A DNA stretch of 39,975 bases from an uncultured Pelagibacteraceae bacterium (GCA_902537555.1 CACBBR010000010.1:1-39975); one strand, 5' to 3'; counted from the first letter of the stretch, positions 24,617 to 32,406 are shown. A program made the numbers and translations. The notes: generated by a model not told the origin, from the letters alone.

Positions 24617-25991
24617 ATTTCTCTCTATATTTTTTCACAACAGATAAGGCAACAATATTTAAAACTAAAGTAACTATAAATAAACTTAATCCCAGTGCAA
24701 AAGCTGCTTGGGTTTTCGGATCCCCAAATTGTTGATCACCAATTAAGATAACAACAATTTGAGCAGTTATTGTTGAAGTGGACTCTAATGGATTAAGAGT
24801 TAGGTTTGCTGCCAACCCTGATGCCATTACAACAATCATTGTTTCACCAATAGCTCTAGAAACACCTAATAAAATAGATCCAACAATTCCAGGTAAAGCA
24901 GCTGGAAAAATTACTCTTTTTATTGTTTCAGATTTTGTTGCTCCCATGGCATAGCTACCATCTCTAAGATTTTGAGGAACACTTGTAATTACGTCGTCAC
25001 TTAAGCTTGATATAAATGGAATAATCATAATTCCCATAACACCACCGGCTGCCAGTGCGCTTTCTGCTGACACCTCTAGTCCTAATGATAATCCAAGGTC
25101 TTTTAAAAAAGGTCCAACTGTTAAAGCAGCAAAAAAACCATAAACAACAGTTGGAATTCCTGCTAAAATTTCAATGACAGGTTTGGCATATTGTCTTAAA
25201 CGTTTGCTCGCATATTCCGCCATATATATACCACTTAACAAACCAATTGGTATTGCAACACACATTGCAATCAAAGCTATAAAAAAGGTGCCTGCAAATA
25301 TCGGAACTGCACCAAAAGTATCACTATACATTGATGGATCAAGTGCTTCACTTGCGTCTCGAACAAAAGCTTTTGCAGGATACCAGTGCATTCCAAATAC
25401 AAAATCAAATAGTGGGATAACTTGAAAAAATTCTATTGTTTGAAACAAAAGGGAAAAAATAATACCAATGGTTGTTAATATCGCTGCCAGTGATGATAAA
25501 AAAAATACTCCTTTAAGAAATATTTCAACTGGTTCTCTTGTTTTAGTGTTGTTTGAAATCTTTGTATACGCATAACCTGTTGATGCAATTAATAATGATA
25601 AAACTATAACGACCTTAGACCACTTTGCTATGTCTCTAAAGTTTAAATATTTTTCTGCTGATCTTTGTAACTCTGCAGTAAGTTCTCCTGAATACTGGTT
25701 TCGAGAAAGTGATTTTACTTTTTCATAAAATAAATTCAACTCTCCTTCTAGAAGTCCTTGCGAAGAATAATCACTAAGTATAAAAAATCTTACTATGCTA
25801 GGTTCAAATATCGACCATAAAGCATACAAAAGAAAAGCGGGTGCGCCACACCATATAGCAAGATAGTACCCATAAAATTTTGGAAGAGCTGTTAACCGTT
25901 TGTTAGATTGAATTAAAATAGCTTTTTTTCTTCCAAAGAAGTAACTGGATAAAGCTAAAAGAACGATTGTTAAAAATATTACTGAATTCAA
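24609..25991 (-). CDS. pstC: Phosphate ABC transporter permease PstC
   Basis: 460 residues. Two N-terminal helices flank a periplasmic region (about 60-115), then come the main membrane domain with IFAGTFFIALIAMCVAIPIGLLSG, VEILAGIPTVVYGFFA, and the coupling loop LRDGSYAMGATKSETIKRVIFPAALPG. Like PstA it is longer than enteric PstC, as in other alphaproteobacteria. It is separated from pstS by an intrinsic terminator, which should lower permease expression relative to the binding protein. Confidence 0.93.
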   Translation of the reverse strand: MNSVIFLTIVLLALSSYFFGRKKAILIQSNKRLTALPKFYGYYLAIWCGAPAFLLYALWSIFEPSIVRFFILSDYSSQGLLEGELNLFYEKVKSLSRNQYSGELTAELQRSAEKYLNFRDIAKWSKVVIVLSLLIASTGYAYTKISNNTKTREPVEIFLKGVFFLSSLAAILTTIGIIFSLLFQTIEFFQVIPLFDFVFGMHWYPAKAFVRDASEALDPSMYSDTFGAVPIFAGTFFIALIAMCVAIPIGLLSGIYMAEYASKRLRQYAKPVIEILAGIPTVVYGFFAALTVGPFLKDLGLSLGLEVSAESALAAGGVMGIMIIPFISSLSDDVITSVPQNLRDGSYAMGATKSETIKRVIFPAALPGIVGSILLGVSRAIGETMIVVMASGLAANLTLNPLESTSTITAQIVVILIGDQQFGDPKTQAAFALGLSLFIVTLVLNIVALSVVKKYREKYE

Positions 25992-26015
25992 TTATTGGCT
26001 CCTTTAGATTTATAC

Positions 26016-26048
26016 AAAAAAAAGGGCCCATTTAATAGGGCCCCTTTT
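26016..26048 (-). terminator. Intrinsic terminator/attenuator between pstS and pstC
   Basis: On the minus strand two GGGCCC arms enclose an 8-base loop; outer A-T pairs extend the stem around one bulged C. The stem is followed by eight U residues. It is a canonical rho-independent signal placed directly after pstS. Partial termination here would give the high pstS to pstCAB ratio seen in other bacteria. Confidence 0.85.
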
Positions 26049-26070
26049 GAGTTTATTAACAAATATTATA

Positions 26071-27105
26071 TTACTCCATTGACATTGCAGTAAGAGATTT
26101 CGAATTATCTCTAACTGTTCTGTAAGTTGCAGCATCAAGTGGAACAAGTCCTATTTCCGCTAAGTAACCTCTTTTACCAATAGCTTTAGTTGTAGTGAAT
26201 TCTTTTACAAATTCATGTAAACCTGGAATTACACCAACATGAGCTTTTTTTACGTAAAAGAATAATGGTCTAGCAACAGCATAACTATAGTCTTGGATAG
26301 ATTCTAGTGATGGTTGACCACCTTCTATACTTGCAGCTTGCAATTTATCTCTAGCAGCTAAGAAGTAACTAAATCCAAAGAAACCAAACATTTCTTTGTC
26401 TTCAGATAATTTTTGAATAATTAAACTATCATTCTCTCCAACTTCAATTGCAGCACCATCTTCTCTGTAAAGTTTTTGTGGTTTTTTATATTTTTTATTT
26501 CCAGCTTCGAAACCTGCTTTGTATAATGCTTTAGCCTCTTTAGGCATACCTTTTTTCATTACTAACGAATTCCAAGCATCTCTTGTTCCGGATGTTCCTG
26601 GGGGAATCATAACTGAAATCTTTTGTTTTGGTAAACTTGGATCTATTTGATCCCATGTTTTGTATATGTTGTCTACTAATTTACCATCAACAACTGAGTG
26701 TTTTGCTAAAGCTTTCCAAAGTTGTTCTTTAGTGAAGTTTACTGGTTCAGCATCAACACTGTATGCTAAAGTAATACCATCGTTACCGATAATAACTTCA
26801 ACAATGTCATTAACACCATTTTTTTTGCAAAGAGCTTTTTCTTTATCTTTCATTGCTCTTGATGCATTTGTTATATCAGGGTGAGCTTCTCCTACACCTG
26901 CACAAAATAATTTTGCACCACCACCTGTACCAGTTGACTCGATTACTGGTGTTTTAAATCCAGTTTGCCCGAATCTTTCAGCAACTATTGTTGCGTAAGG
27001 GAATACAGTAGATGATCCAACTATTTTGATTTGATCTCTTGCTTGAGCAATAGTGGCAACAGAAATGGCAACTATTGAAGCAAGGACTATAGTTAGTTTT
27101 TTCAT
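26071..27105 (-). CDS. pstS: Phosphate ABC transporter periplasmic binding protein
   Basis: 344 residues with a signal peptide (1-22, cleavage after AQA). Phosphate-binding segments are visible: IVGSSTVFPYATIVAERF, ESTGTGGGAKLFC, NASRAMKDKE and PPGTSGTRDAWNSLV. Two Cys residues (in KLFCAGVGE and EKALCKKNG) may form a disulphide. It is the high-affinity phosphate receptor and the first gene of pstSCAB-phoU-phoB. A good PhoB box lies 70 bases upstream of its ATG, and AAGGATATT precedes the start. Confidence 0.95.
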   Translation of the reverse strand: MKKLTIVLASIVAISVATIAQARDQIKIVGSSTVFPYATIVAERFGQTGFKTPVIESTGTGGGAKLFCAGVGEAHPDITNASRAMKDKEKALCKKNGVNDIVEVIIGNDGITLAYSVDAEPVNFTKEQLWKALAKHSVVDGKLVDNIYKTWDQIDPSLPKQKISVMIPPGTSGTRDAWNSLVMKKGMPKEAKALYKAGFEAGNKKYKKPQKLYREDGAAIEVGENDSLIIQKLSEDKEMFGFFGFSYFLAARDKLQAASIEGGQPSLESIQDYSYAVARPLFFYVKKAHVGVIPGLHEFVKEFTTTKAIGKRGYLAEIGLVPLDAATYRTVRDNSKSLTAMSME

Positions 27106-27174
27106 TTTTAATATCCTTTCGTGAATTAAAGTTAATTAACGACTCGCTTATTAAATTTTATTGAGGACTCTAGT

Positions 27175-27192
27175 ATTACAAATTTATTACAG
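27175..27192 (-). promoter_or_regulatory. PhoB box upstream of pstS
   Basis: On the minus strand CTGTAATAAATTTGTAAT consists of two direct half-sites, CTGTAAT and TTGTAAT, spaced 11 bases apart with an AT-rich linker, matching the PhoB box layout. A weaker third repeat (TTAACAAAAC) lies 11 bases upstream. The site ends 69 bases before the pstS start codon. It should allow PhoB-dependent induction of the pst operon and autoregulation of phoB. Confidence 0.85.
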
Positions 27193-27213
27193 TTTTGTTA
27201 AATAGGTAACTTT

Positions 27214-27846
27214 TTAGTTGTATTTTTTAGAGATGATTAAGGTATCATTATCTGCAGCTAAATCTCCTCTACAACGAATTGGGCTCACATTTTCACTTAG
27301 TGCTAAGCTCTTTGTTGGTCTTAAAGTAACTTCTAGTTGTATCATTGATATAAGATCTTTTACTTGTTTTTGATCATATTTCCATGAAGGCCAACTTGTG
27401 GGGGTAGAAAAAGTAGTAATTATATAACTTGAGGCTCTATTAAAATTATAATTACTCTCATTTTGTTTTCTTAACAAATGATCTCTTACAGAAAAGAAAA
27501 TATTTTTACATCTATACATGTCAGACATATAATTTTCTTTTTTTAAGTTTTTGTTCATTGGGATTGATACAATCAAATCAATTGTATCTCTCCAGAATGA
27601 AGTTAAAACATCAGTATAGATATGATCAACATTTACTTTGTCAGATGGAAAATGTTTACTGACAGTGCTTTTGGTGTTTTCTAAGTCATTTTTCATTCTA
27701 AAAATACCAATATCAAATACAGTAAGTTGTTGGTTCCTTAAAAGTGTTGTAATGTCTTTTTTATTAGAGTCTTCAGAGTAAGAATTTGATATAAAATTAA
27801 AGAATAAGTAAGAAAAAATAAAAAAATTTATTATTATTTTTTTCAT
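27214..27846 (-). CDS. Secreted protein of unknown function between phoR and pstS
   Basis: 210 residues with a clear signal peptide (MKK, hydrophobic 5-20, probable cleavage after SYS at 24). The mature part is mixed alpha/beta with no motif I recognise. Notable features are FDIGIFRMKNDLEN, DVLTSFWRDTIDLIVSIPM, a tryptophan pair in TPTSWPSWKYD, and two cysteines (113 and 192) that could bond in the periplasm. It lies on the same strand after phoR (74-base gap) and before pstS (108-base gap holding the PhoB box). Position suggests a phosphate-starvation role, perhaps as a periplasmic partner of PhoR or PstS. No function can be assigned from the sequence. Confidence 0.75.
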   Translation of the reverse strand: MKKIIINFFIFSYLFFNFISNSYSEDSNKKDITTLLRNQQLTVFDIGIFRMKNDLENTKSTVSKHFPSDKVNVDHIYTDVLTSFWRDTIDLIVSIPMNKNLKKENYMSDMYRCKNIFFSVRDHLLRKQNESNYNFNRASSYIITTFSTPTSWPSWKYDQKQVKDLISMIQLEVTLRPTKSLALSENVSPIRCRGDLAADNDTLIISKKYN

Positions 27847-27920
27847 TTAACAACTTTATTGAAAAAATCCGTTATTTACAAATTAAATTATATTGTGAAA
27901 ATTGTTAAATTATATAAAGT

Positions 27921-29075
27921 TTATAATTCACTAGGCAAATGAATGTTAATTTCGGTTCCTTTACCATTAAGATTTTTTATTTCGTAATCACCTCTATGTT
28001 GAGAAATTATATGTTTGACAATTGCAAGACCTAAACCTGTTCCACCAACTTTCCTGCTCTCTTCAACATCTACTCTATAAAATCTTTCAGTTACCCTGTT
28101 AATTTGATCCTCAGGAATTCCAATACCTTGATCAGATACAGATATTTTAATTCCTTTTGTTATGAGTTTCCCTTTGCTTGGAGAAGTTAATATATTTATA
28201 GTTGATTTTTCTTTTGAGTATTTAATGGCATTGTCTAATAAATTAGAAAAAACTGTTATTAATTTATCTTCATCACCAATAACATCACTTACATTATCTA
28301 AATTCATTTCAAGATTAATATTTTTTTCTTTTAAGCTAGTAAAATGAATATCTTTTACTTTTGTTAATATATTCTTCAAATTAACTGGTTTGTCAGGTCT
28401 TATATGCTCCTGGAGTTCAATTCTGCTTAATATTAATAGATCACTTATTAAATTTTCCATTCTTTTGCTTTGTGAAGAGATTATTTTAAGAAAGTTTATC
28501 TTTGCTATTTCGTCATCTTTAGCAGGACCCTCTATTGTCTCTATAGCGCCTTTAATTGAAACAAGAGGAGTTTTTAATTCATGGCTAACATTAGCAACAA
28601 AGTCAGTTCTAAATTTTTGTGCTTTTGAAATTTCAGTAAGATCTTTTAAAAATAAAACAACAGAGTCTTTTTCTGTAAAAATTACAGTTGGTCCAGGAAT
28701 CACATAAATTCTGTAATACTGATATGAAGGCAAATTTATTTCTAAATCTAAATTACTAGTTTTTTTTGAAAACTTAACTTCTCTGATTTTTTCATCTAGA
28801 TTAGGATGCCTTAAAATTGTGCCGAGATGTGTATTTAAAATATTTTTACCAAATCTTTTTTCAGCACTTGGATTGACATATTTTATAATATTTAATTTAT
28901 CTAATGCTATAAATTGATCCTCTAATTCATCTAATATAAATGTTTTGCTATCATCCTTTTCATACTTTGAGATAATAATTTTATCATCAGTATTTTTTTT
29001 GTTTCTGTTTGAATAAATTATTATTAGTAGAAATATAATTACACAGATTAATAGTATTTCAAAGAGGCCAATCAT
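27921..29075 (-). CDS. phoR: Phosphate regulon sensor histidine kinase
   Basis: 384 residues. One N-terminal membrane helix (5-21) and no periplasmic domain, then a PAS domain (about 46-150, LDELEDQFIALDKLNIIKYVN), the HisKA helix with phospho-accepting His165 in VSHELKTPLVSIKGAIETIEGPA, and the HATPase domain with NLLDNAIKYS, SDQGIGIP and GGTGLGLAIVKHI. This layout, with the GPA-type sequence after the H-box, is PhoR; it senses Pst activity through PhoU rather than binding phosphate itself. phoB is not adjacent but lies about 7 kb downstream at the end of the pst operon. A 20-base AT palindrome precedes the gene at 29105-29124. Confidence 0.93.
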   Translation of the reverse strand: MIGLFEILLICVIIFLLIIIYSNRNKKNTDDKIIISKYEKDDSKTFILDELEDQFIALDKLNIIKYVNPSAEKRFGKNILNTHLGTILRHPNLDEKIREVKFSKKTSNLDLEINLPSYQYYRIYVIPGPTVIFTEKDSVVLFLKDLTEISKAQKFRTDFVANVSHELKTPLVSIKGAIETIEGPAKDDEIAKINFLKIISSQSKRMENLISDLLILSRIELQEHIRPDKPVNLKNILTKVKDIHFTSLKEKNINLEMNLDNVSDVIGDEDKLITVFSNLLDNAIKYSKEKSTINILTSPSKGKLITKGIKISVSDQGIGIPEDQINRVTERFYRVDVEESRKVGGTGLGLAIVKHIISQHRGDYEIKNLNGKGTEINIHLPSEL

Positions 29076-29104
29076 GATGTTCTAAAAGTTAAGTATATAA
29101 TTAA

Positions 29105-29124
29105 CATATTAAAAATTTAATATG
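29105..29124. other. 20-base AT-rich palindrome between agt and phoR
   Basis: Half-sites CATATTAAA and TTTAATATG flank a central AA. It lies 30 bases before the phoR start and 22 bases after the agt stop. It could be an operator or a weak mRNA stem, but in DNA this AT-rich such palindromes also arise by chance. Confidence 0.3.
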
Positions 29125-29146
29125 CAATTATTTAAATTTTAGTTAT

Positions 29147-30151
29147 TTAATTAGGGGAGATATTATTAATAAAAATTTCTGCGGTTTTATCCCAAGTAAA
29201 GTTTTTAGAGTATTCTAGGCACTTTTCTCTTTCAACTTTTAGAGCTTTCATTGCAGATTTTTCTAAATCCTCATCTAAACAATTAATTTCACTATCTTTG
29301 AAAATATCTTTAGGACCAGGAACAGGAAATGCTGCAACCGGTGTACCACAACTGAGGGATTCACATATTACAATTGCAAACGTATCTGTTTTGCTTGGGA
29401 AGACAAAAACATCAGATGATGTAAAATATGAAGCTAATTCACCGTTAGTTTTTTCACCTAAGAAGTGAGCATCTGGAAATTCTTTTTTTAACTTTTCAAT
29501 ATCTGGTCCTTTACCAACAAGAAGTTTTGTTCCTTCTAATTTTAGATTTAAAAAAGCACGAATATTTTTTTCAATAGCTACTCGACCTACATATATCCAT
29601 ATAGGCCTTTTATATTCTAAATTGATTTTTTTTGGATTTTTAAACGATCCATGATCAGCACCTCTTGTCCAAACAACCATTTTACTTTCATCTACTCCAA
29701 TTTGAATTAGTTCTTTTTTCATAGATTCGGTTGTAACCAAAATTTTTTCTGCTTTGTTATGAAAGTTGCTTAGGAATTTCTGTGATAATTTTTCAGGAAC
29801 CCAAGGTAAATATAATTTCATATATTTATCAAATCTTGTGTGAAAACTTGTGGTAAACTTTAGATTATTTTTAAGACAATATCTTCTTGCCATAAATCCT
29901 AAAGGACCTTCGGTAGCTATATGTATGGCTGAAGGATTTATTTTTTTTATTAAATGGCTTACTCTCGGCCAAATATTCACAGAAAGTCTTATTTCATTAT
30001 ATTTAGGCATAGGCACAGTGAAGAAAAGTTGGGGATTTAAATACTCAACTTCGTGACCCATTGCTTCAAGTTTTTTTCCTGTTTCATTTAAAGTTCTTAC
30101 CACACCATTTACTTGTGGAAAATAAGCGTCTGTTACAATTAATATTTTCAT
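29147..30151 (-). CDS. agt: Glycosyltransferase family 4, Agt-type diacylglycerol glycosyltransferase
   Basis: 334 residues, GT-B fold. The N-terminal acceptor domain starts MKILIVTDAYFPQVNGVVRT with EGPLGFMARRYC and TSFHTRFDKY; the C-terminal donor domain has WIYVGRVAIEKN, LVGKGPD and the nucleotide-sugar segment TDTFAIVICESLSCGTPVAAF. The N-terminus resembles SqdX-like and Agt lipid glycosyltransferases. Its ATG overlaps the plcP stop by 1 base. In marine heterotrophs the PlcP-Agt pair is known to replace phospholipids with glucosyl- or glucuronosyl-diacylglycerol under phosphate starvation. Sugar specificity cannot be read from the sequence. Confidence 0.85.
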   Translation of the reverse strand: MKILIVTDAYFPQVNGVVRTLNETGKKLEAMGHEVEYLNPQLFFTVPMPKYNEIRLSVNIWPRVSHLIKKINPSAIHIATEGPLGFMARRYCLKNNLKFTTSFHTRFDKYMKLYLPWVPEKLSQKFLSNFHNKAEKILVTTESMKKELIQIGVDESKMVVWTRGADHGSFKNPKKINLEYKRPIWIYVGRVAIEKNIRAFLNLKLEGTKLLVGKGPDIEKLKKEFPDAHFLGEKTNGELASYFTSSDVFVFPSKTDTFAIVICESLSCGTPVAAFPVPGPKDIFKDSEINCLDEDLEKSAMKALKVEREKCLEYSKNFTWDKTAEIFINNISPN

Positions 30152-30969
30152 TATGATGCCTTTTTCAGACCTGGAGTTTCAATTACTTCTTTATCTGAAT
30201 TATTACGACTATCTAAAAATTCTTCTCTTAATTTATCCCAATAAATTATTTCAAACGTTCCATCAAAATTTTCAACTAAAGCAGTACAAGACTCAACCCA
30301 GTCTCCACAATTTAAATAATTAACACCATCATAATTTTCATTTTGGGCGTGATGAATATGCCCACAGATTATTCCATCAAATTTTTTTTTCTTTCCATAT
30401 TCTGCGATTGTTTTTTCGTATTCTCCCATATATTTAACTGCATTTTTTACCTTATATTTAAGAAACTTTGCTAAAGACCACTGGCCTTTACCTCTTAGAC
30501 GTCTAAAAAAGTTAATCACTACATTTAATTTCAATAGCATTTCATAGGCTATTGCGCCTAACTTAGACAACCATTTGGCATATCTCATAACACCATCCCA
30601 AGCATCGCCATGAACAACTAAATATTTTTTATTTAAAACAGACTGATGAATTACTCTATTGATCATTTTTATATATCCAAAATGCATAGGAATAAATTTT
30701 CGAAACACTTCATCATGATTACCTATAACGTAGTAAACTTCTGTTCCATGTCTTGCTTTTCTTAATATTTTTTGAATTACGTCATTATGTTCTTGTGGCC
30801 AATAAAAATTTTTTTGAAGTGCCCAAACATCTATTATATCACCTACACAATAAAGTTTTTCTGATCTTGTATTTTTAAAAAATTCAAGCAATTTATTTGC
30901 TTGGCAACCTTTAGTACCAAGATGCACATCTGAAATGAATATACTTTTGTATTTTAATATAGGTTTCAT
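30151..30969 (-). CDS. plcP: PlcP-type phospholipase C (metallophosphoesterase)
   Basis: 272 residues, calcineurin-like metallophosphoesterase related to LpxH. Metal ligands are visible: Asp14 and His16 (ISDVHLG), Asp44 (VGDIIDVW), Asn84-His85 (GNHDE), His120 (VVHGDAWD) and CGHIHHA near residue 200. The middle region (RYAKWLSKLGAIAYE) with several basic residues could contact the membrane. LpxH acts on a lipid A precursor, but the agt partner, the divergent diacylglycerol-kinase-like gene and the pho neighbours support the PlcP role of removing phosphate head groups from membrane phospholipids to give diacylglycerol. Confidence 0.87.
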   Translation of the reverse strand: MKPILKYKSIFISDVHLGTKGCQANKLLEFFKNTRSEKLYCVGDIIDVWALQKNFYWPQEHNDVIQKILRKARHGTEVYYVIGNHDEVFRKFIPMHFGYIKMINRVIHQSVLNKKYLVVHGDAWDGVMRYAKWLSKLGAIAYEMLLKLNVVINFFRRLRGKGQWSLAKFLKYKVKNAVKYMGEYEKTIAEYGKKKKFDGIICGHIHHAQNENYDGVNYLNCGDWVESCTALVENFDGTFEIIYWDKLREEFLDSRNNSDKEVIETPGLKKAS

Positions 30970-31026
30970 TTAATCCTTTTTTTTTAATTCAATTTGCACT
31001 AGAATCGTTTAATTCTTTGTGCCATA

Positions 31027-31048
31027 GTAATGTTAAGGAAATATTAAA
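31027..31048. promoter_or_regulatory. Candidate PhoB-type repeat between plcP and the kinase gene
   Basis: On the minus strand the half-sites TTTAAT and CTTAACAT have matching positions 11 bases apart and resemble the repeat upstream of ugpB (15 of 22 positions shared). It lies 57 bases before the plcP start. Half-sites deviate from the pstS box, and the element lies only 7 bases before the ATG of the divergent gene, so this is a weak call. Confidence 0.3.
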
Positions 31049-31055
31049 ATTTATT

Positions 31056-31943
31056 ATGAAATATTGCATTATTTACAACAAAAACGCTTCCTCTGGCAGA
31101 AAATCTAAATTTATAAAAAAAATTTCTGATGAACTTTCTAAGTATAACGATGTTTCTTTTTTTGAAACTGAGAGCGTGGATAAAGCAGAGGCAGTATTTA
31201 AAAATATTTCTAAGTTAAATATAGATAGACTTGTAGTTGCTGGAGGCGATGGTTCAGTATCATTTGCAATAAACAAACTTATTAAAAATAATTTTGTTCC
31301 AAAAGAAGATTTTGCTATAGGTTATATACCAGCTGGAACTGCTAATTTACTTCAAGCTGAACTAAATATGAGTAAAAAAATAAGTAAAATTGTTCAAATT
31401 TTACAATCAAACAATTTAAAACAAACTAATTTAGTAAAAATCAATAATGATTATTTTATTTTAATGGCAGGTATAGGTTGGGATGCAACGATAGTCCATT
31501 CAATTAATAGTTCTCTAAAAAAACTGTTAGGTAAAATTATTTTTGGATATAAAGGATTGCAAAAATTTTTGTTAATGAAAAATCAAAAATTAAAAGTTAA
31601 CATAGATGGTCAAAATCATATAGCTGACTGGGTGTTATGTTCTAATACCAATTATTATGCGGGTCACTACAAAATTAATAAAACAAATATATTTGATAAC
31701 AAAATTATTACTTATGTATTCAAAGACCTTACAAGAATAAAAATACTTTATTATATTTATTTGATTATTTTTTTTGGAGATTTATCGAAGTCTACGAGTG
31801 TTATAACATCTTATTCCAGTGAGCTAAAAATTGATGGACAAGGGAAAAAAATTCCAATTCAAATTGATGGTGATAAATATCAATATTGTGATAACGTAGA
31901 ATTAAGGAAATCAGGAAAATATTTTAACATATTAACAGCATAA
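31056..31943 (+). CDS. Diacylglycerol kinase family (YegS/DAGK catalytic domain) lipid kinase
   Basis: 295 residues from the ATG at 31056, giving MKYCIIYNKNASSGRKSK, the usual N-terminus; a TTG 39 bases upstream is in frame but adds non-family sequence. The nucleotide loop is VVAGGDGSVSFAIN, followed by GYIPAGTANLLQAEL, and GIGWDATIVH; the C-terminal beta domain includes IDGQNHIADWV and IPIQIDGDKYQY. The family phosphorylates diacylglycerol or related lipids. Divergent from plcP, it could turn diacylglycerol back into phosphatidic acid when phosphate returns. Other lipid substrates are possible. Confidence 0.83.
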   Translation: MKYCIIYNKNASSGRKSKFIKKISDELSKYNDVSFFETESVDKAEAVFKNISKLNIDRLVVAGGDGSVSFAINKLIKNNFVPKEDFAIGYIPAGTANLLQAELNMSKKISKIVQILQSNNLKQTNLVKINNDYFILMAGIGWDATIVHSINSSLKKLLGKIIFGYKGLQKFLLMKNQKLKVNIDGQNHIADWVLCSNTNYYAGHYKINKTNIFDNKIITYVFKDLTRIKILYYIYLIIFFGDLSKSTSVITSYSSELKIDGQGKKIPIQIDGDKYQYCDNVELRKSGKYFNILTA

Positions 31944-32020
31944 CTTTTAAATAAGAGAATTTATCAAAAAATCATTTTACTAAGATATTTAATTTAAATA
32001 TAATTATTATAAAATTACAC

Positions 32021-32026
32021 AGGAGG
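32021..32026 (+). promoter_or_regulatory. Strong ribosome-binding site of the lysine-rich small protein gene
   Basis: AGGAGG lies 5 bases before the ATG at 32032. It is the clearest Shine-Dalgarno sequence in the window, where most genes have weak ones, and suggests high translation. A TATAAT at 31999-32004 could be the promoter -10 element. Confidence 0.7.
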
Positions 32027-32031
32027 TCATT

Positions 32032-32241
32032 ATGAGTAAAAAGTTAAAGAAAAATGAAAAAAGAAAAAAAAAGGTTATCAAGTTAATAGAAAAACTTAAA
32101 AATAAGATCAATTTAAAAGAAAAAAAATTATCTAAAATTAATATTAAAATTGCAAGTATTGAAAAAAGAGTTGCTGAAAAAAAAACAAAAAAACTAGCTA
32201 AAAAGAAGACTATCGGGAGTTCCGCATCTGTAAATAATTAA
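32032..32241 (+). CDS. Lysine-rich small helical protein, unknown function
   Basis: 69 residues, 25 of them Lys and 2 Arg against 5 Glu, with no cysteine or aromatic residue. Residues 15-50 have Leu/Ile/Val at heptad-like spacing (18, 22, 26, 33, 36, 40, 43, 47), which suggests one long amphipathic helix or coiled coil; the C-terminus is a Lys cluster ending in SSASVNN. The strong ribosome-binding site, a possible promoter and a stable hairpin after the stop argue that it is a real, well-expressed gene. Charge suggests nucleic-acid or ribosome binding. I do not recognise a family. Confidence 0.7.
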   Translation: MSKKLKKNEKRKKKVIKLIEKLKNKINLKEKKLSKINIKIASIEKRVAEKKTKKLAKKKTIGSSASVNN

Positions 32242-32253
32242 TTTCTAAATCTT

Positions 32254-32286
32254 CTTTCCCCTTTTTGTAATTAAAAAAGGGGAAAG
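32254..32286. terminator. Perfect 13-base-pair hairpin after the lysine-rich gene
   Basis: CTTTCCCCTTTTT pairs with AAAAAGGGGAAAG across a short loop, 12 bases after the small-gene stop. It lacks a U tract outside the stem, so it is not a standard rho-independent terminator, but it would protect the mRNA 3' end or end transcription with help. It could also serve the converging manC transcript. Confidence 0.6.
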
Positions 32287-32406
32287 TAGTTAATCAACAA
32301 AATTTTAAAATTAAGGGGAAATAAAGATGTTTTATAATTTAAAATTTTATTAGAATTTTATAGTTAATGTTGATGACAAAAATATTTATAGATTATTACA
32401 ATTTAA
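32287..32406. other. AT-rich spacer with inverted repeats, no gene seen
   Basis: Between the hairpin and manC there is an inverted repeat of AAAATTTTAAAATT with AATTTAAAATTTT flanking AAGGGGAAATAAAGATG, and outer segments GTTAATCAACA and TGTTGATGAC that are partly complementary. A short frame of eight codons follows that ATG. The base composition makes chance pairing likely. I cannot support an RNA gene here. Confidence 0.25.
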
